In this document: piece after piece, positions 6,437 through 7,587 of the stretch
Layout: each line of letters begins with the position of its first letter
Position numbering within the stretch: position 1 is the first letter of the stretch
Source of the DNA: an uncultured Chloroflexota bacterium
GTDB lineage: Bacteria > Chloroflexota > Limnocylindria > Limnocylindrales > Limnocylindraceae
Assembly: GCA_903851225.1 (NCBI GenBank)
Contig: CAINNT010000011.1
Coordinates: forward strand, 1-7,587
DNA: 7,587 nt
Reading direction: 5' to 3'
Notes under the pieces: generated by a model
What the model was told of the DNA's origin: nothing
Database searches by the model: none
Seen by the model: the letters and a program-made list of their open reading frames with translations, nothing else
Made by a program: the position numbers and the translations under genes

Positions 6437-7587
6437 ACGCGGAGAGCGTGCGTCGCGCCACGGCAACCGAACTGCGCGCGGCATTCCAATCGGGGGCAAC
6501 AACCTCACGCGCCGTCACAGACGAGCTGCTTGCCGTCATTGAGCGAGAAGACGACGTCCTCGGTGCATGGCTCCACCTACGACACGAAGAGGCGCGGGCT
6601 GAAGCCGATCGTGCCGATGCGCGCTTCGCCGCTGCGCGAGCCGAGGGCTCGGCGGCCCTCAGCGCTCTTCCGCCACTCCTCGGCGTCCCTGTCGCTCTGA
6701 AGGACCTCGTCAACGTCACCGGTACTCCGACAACCGCAGGGTCCCGAATTCTTGAGGGGTACATCAGCCCCTACGACGCAACGATCGCCGCGCGGTTGAA
6801 AGGGGCGGGCGCCGTGATCCTGGGCAAGACCAACATGGATGAGTTCGCCATGGGCTCATCGACCGAATTCTCAGCATACAAGAAAACGGTGAACCCGTGG
6901 GGCATCGATCGCGTTCCGGGTGGTTCGTCAGGCGGCTCATCGGCTGCCGTGGCGGCGCTCCACGCCCCGCTCTCCATTGGCACCGATACAGGCGGCTCTA
7001 TTCGTCAGCCCGCGAGCCTGACAGGCATCGTCGGGATCAAGCCAACCTATGGTCGCGTCTCGCGGTACGGGATTGTCGCCTTCGCTTCGTCGCTGGATCA
7101 GGTGGGACCATTCGCACGAACGGCGCAAGACGCGGGCCTCTTGCTCCACGCGATTGCGGGCGCTGATGCCCATGACGCGACAAGTTCGCGCAGTCCGCTC
7201 GATGCGGCGCTGCTGAACCTTCCGAGCGGCGATGCTGCGGCTTCGGCCATTCGTGGCAAGCGCTTTGCCCTGCCGAAGGAGTACTTCGTCGCCGGCATGG
7301 AGGCTGGCGTGGAGCGCGCCGTTCGCGATGCGGTCGCAGCACTTGAATCGGCGGGCGGGATCGTTGAAGAGGTCAGCCTGCCCTCGACTGAGCATGCACT
7401 TGCAACTTATTACATCGTCGCCCCAGCAGAGGCATCCGCAAATCTTGCGCGGTTTGACGGCATTCGTTACGGAGCCTCGAAGCATGGTGGGGGAGAGCTG
7501 TTGAACGGGTACCTCGAGACGCGTGGCCGCGGGTTCGGTCCAGAGGTGCGACGACGCATCATGCTCGGCACCTACGCGCTCTCAGCA
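6433..7587 (+). CDS. gatA: Asp-tRNA(Asn)/Glu-tRNA(Gln) amidotransferase subunit A, 3'-truncated by window edge
   Basis: Amidase-signature subunit that hydrolyses glutamine and delivers ammonia to GatB for transamidation of misacylated tRNA. The frame is open from GTG 6433 through the last base, giving 385 of the usual ~480-490 residues. The catalytic Ser-cisSer-Lys triad is intact. K90 lies in GVPVALKD, S165 in VPGGSSGGSS and S189 in GTDTGGSIRQP. All three are shifted by +11 from K79/S154/S178 of S. aureus GatA as I recall it, which supports both family and start. Other conserved stretches are ILGKTNMDEFAMGSSTE and KPTYGRVSRYG followed by AFASSLDQVGP. The GTG start is chosen from the GAGGAGG 7 bases upstream and the 4-base overlap with gatC. 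The missing C-terminus should carry further glutamine-binding residues. gatB is expected nearby but is not visible. Confidence 0.97.
   Translation, partial: MNAESVRRATATELRAAFQSGATTSRAVTDELLAVIEREDDVLGAWLHLRHEEARAEADRADARFAAARAEGSAALSALPPLLGVPVALKDLVNVTGTPTTAGSRILEGYISPYDATIAARLKGAGAVILGKTNMDEFAMGSSTEFSAYKKTVNPWGIDRVPGGSSGGSSAAVAALHAPLSIGTDTGGSIRQPASLTGIVGIKPTYGRVSRYGIVAFASSLDQVGPFARTAQDAGLLLHAIAGADAHDATSSRSPLDAALLNLPSGDAAASAIRGKRFALPKEYFVAGMEAGVERAVRDAVAALESAGGIVEEVSLPSTEHALATYYIVAPAEASANLARFDGIRYGASKHGGGELLNGYLETRGRGFGPEVRRRIMLGTYALSA

Noticed and set aside
5437..6489. 350-codon open frame on the - strand across the ligA 3' end, gatC and the gatA start.
   Set aside because: The Ser/Ala/Arg/Pro-rich translation has no recognisable domain and covers three well-supported genes on the other strand. 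This is expected of GC-rich shadow frames.
6231..7485. Open frames on the - strand opposite gatC and gatA (177 and 182 codons).
   Set aside because: The amidase-signature gene on the + strand explains the region fully. The antisense translations are Arg/Ala-rich without family features.
1..7587. CRISPR arrays, insertion sequences, tRNA or rRNA genes, riboswitches, or a novel defence or biosynthetic cluster.
   Set aside because: Reading both strands, I saw no regularly spaced repeats, terminal inverted repeats, transposase motifs or tRNA-like folds. The only gap is 88 bases and is filled by the terminator and the putative promoter.

Overview
This is an ordinary, densely packed housekeeping segment of a GC-rich bacterial chromosome. 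All genes lie on the + strand: the 3' part of groEL, a terminator, pcrA/uvrD, ligA, gatC, and the 5' part of gatA, which runs off the right edge. NAD+-dependent LigA, bacterial GroEL, PcrA with a C-terminal Tudor-like module and a GatCAB amidotransferase make it clearly bacterial. The GC-rich codon use, the GroEL tail ending in a His/Gly segment plus EMDF, and the gene order suggest Chloroflexota or a deep actinobacterial relative. That placement is a low-confidence inference from composition and remembered family patterns.

Layout: bases 2-1285 encode roughly the last four fifths of GroEL. Bases 1286-1373 are the only intergenic gap. It holds a strong intrinsic terminator (1304-1344), followed closely by a TAGAAT -10-like hexamer (1368-1373). 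pcrA (start at 1374 or 1380, end 4019) and ligA (4016-6121) overlap by ATGA and look translationally coupled. gatC (6131-6436) begins 9 bases after the ligA stop, and gatA (6433 to the edge) overlaps gatC by GTGA.

Functionally the window joins protein folding (GroEL), DNA repair and replication (3'-5' helicase plus nick-sealing ligase) and indirect aminoacylation (GatC/GatA, whose partner GatB should lie downstream). The internal operon genes ligA and gatA have strong Shine-Dalgarno sequences 7 bases before their starts. pcrA and gatC instead have a GGTAGRAT sequence ending exactly 6 bases before a start codon, which is the geometry expected of leaderless mRNAs. This is the most interesting signal in the window. 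I found no mobile element, CRISPR array, RNA gene, phage or defence gene, and no evidence of a novel multi-gene system.
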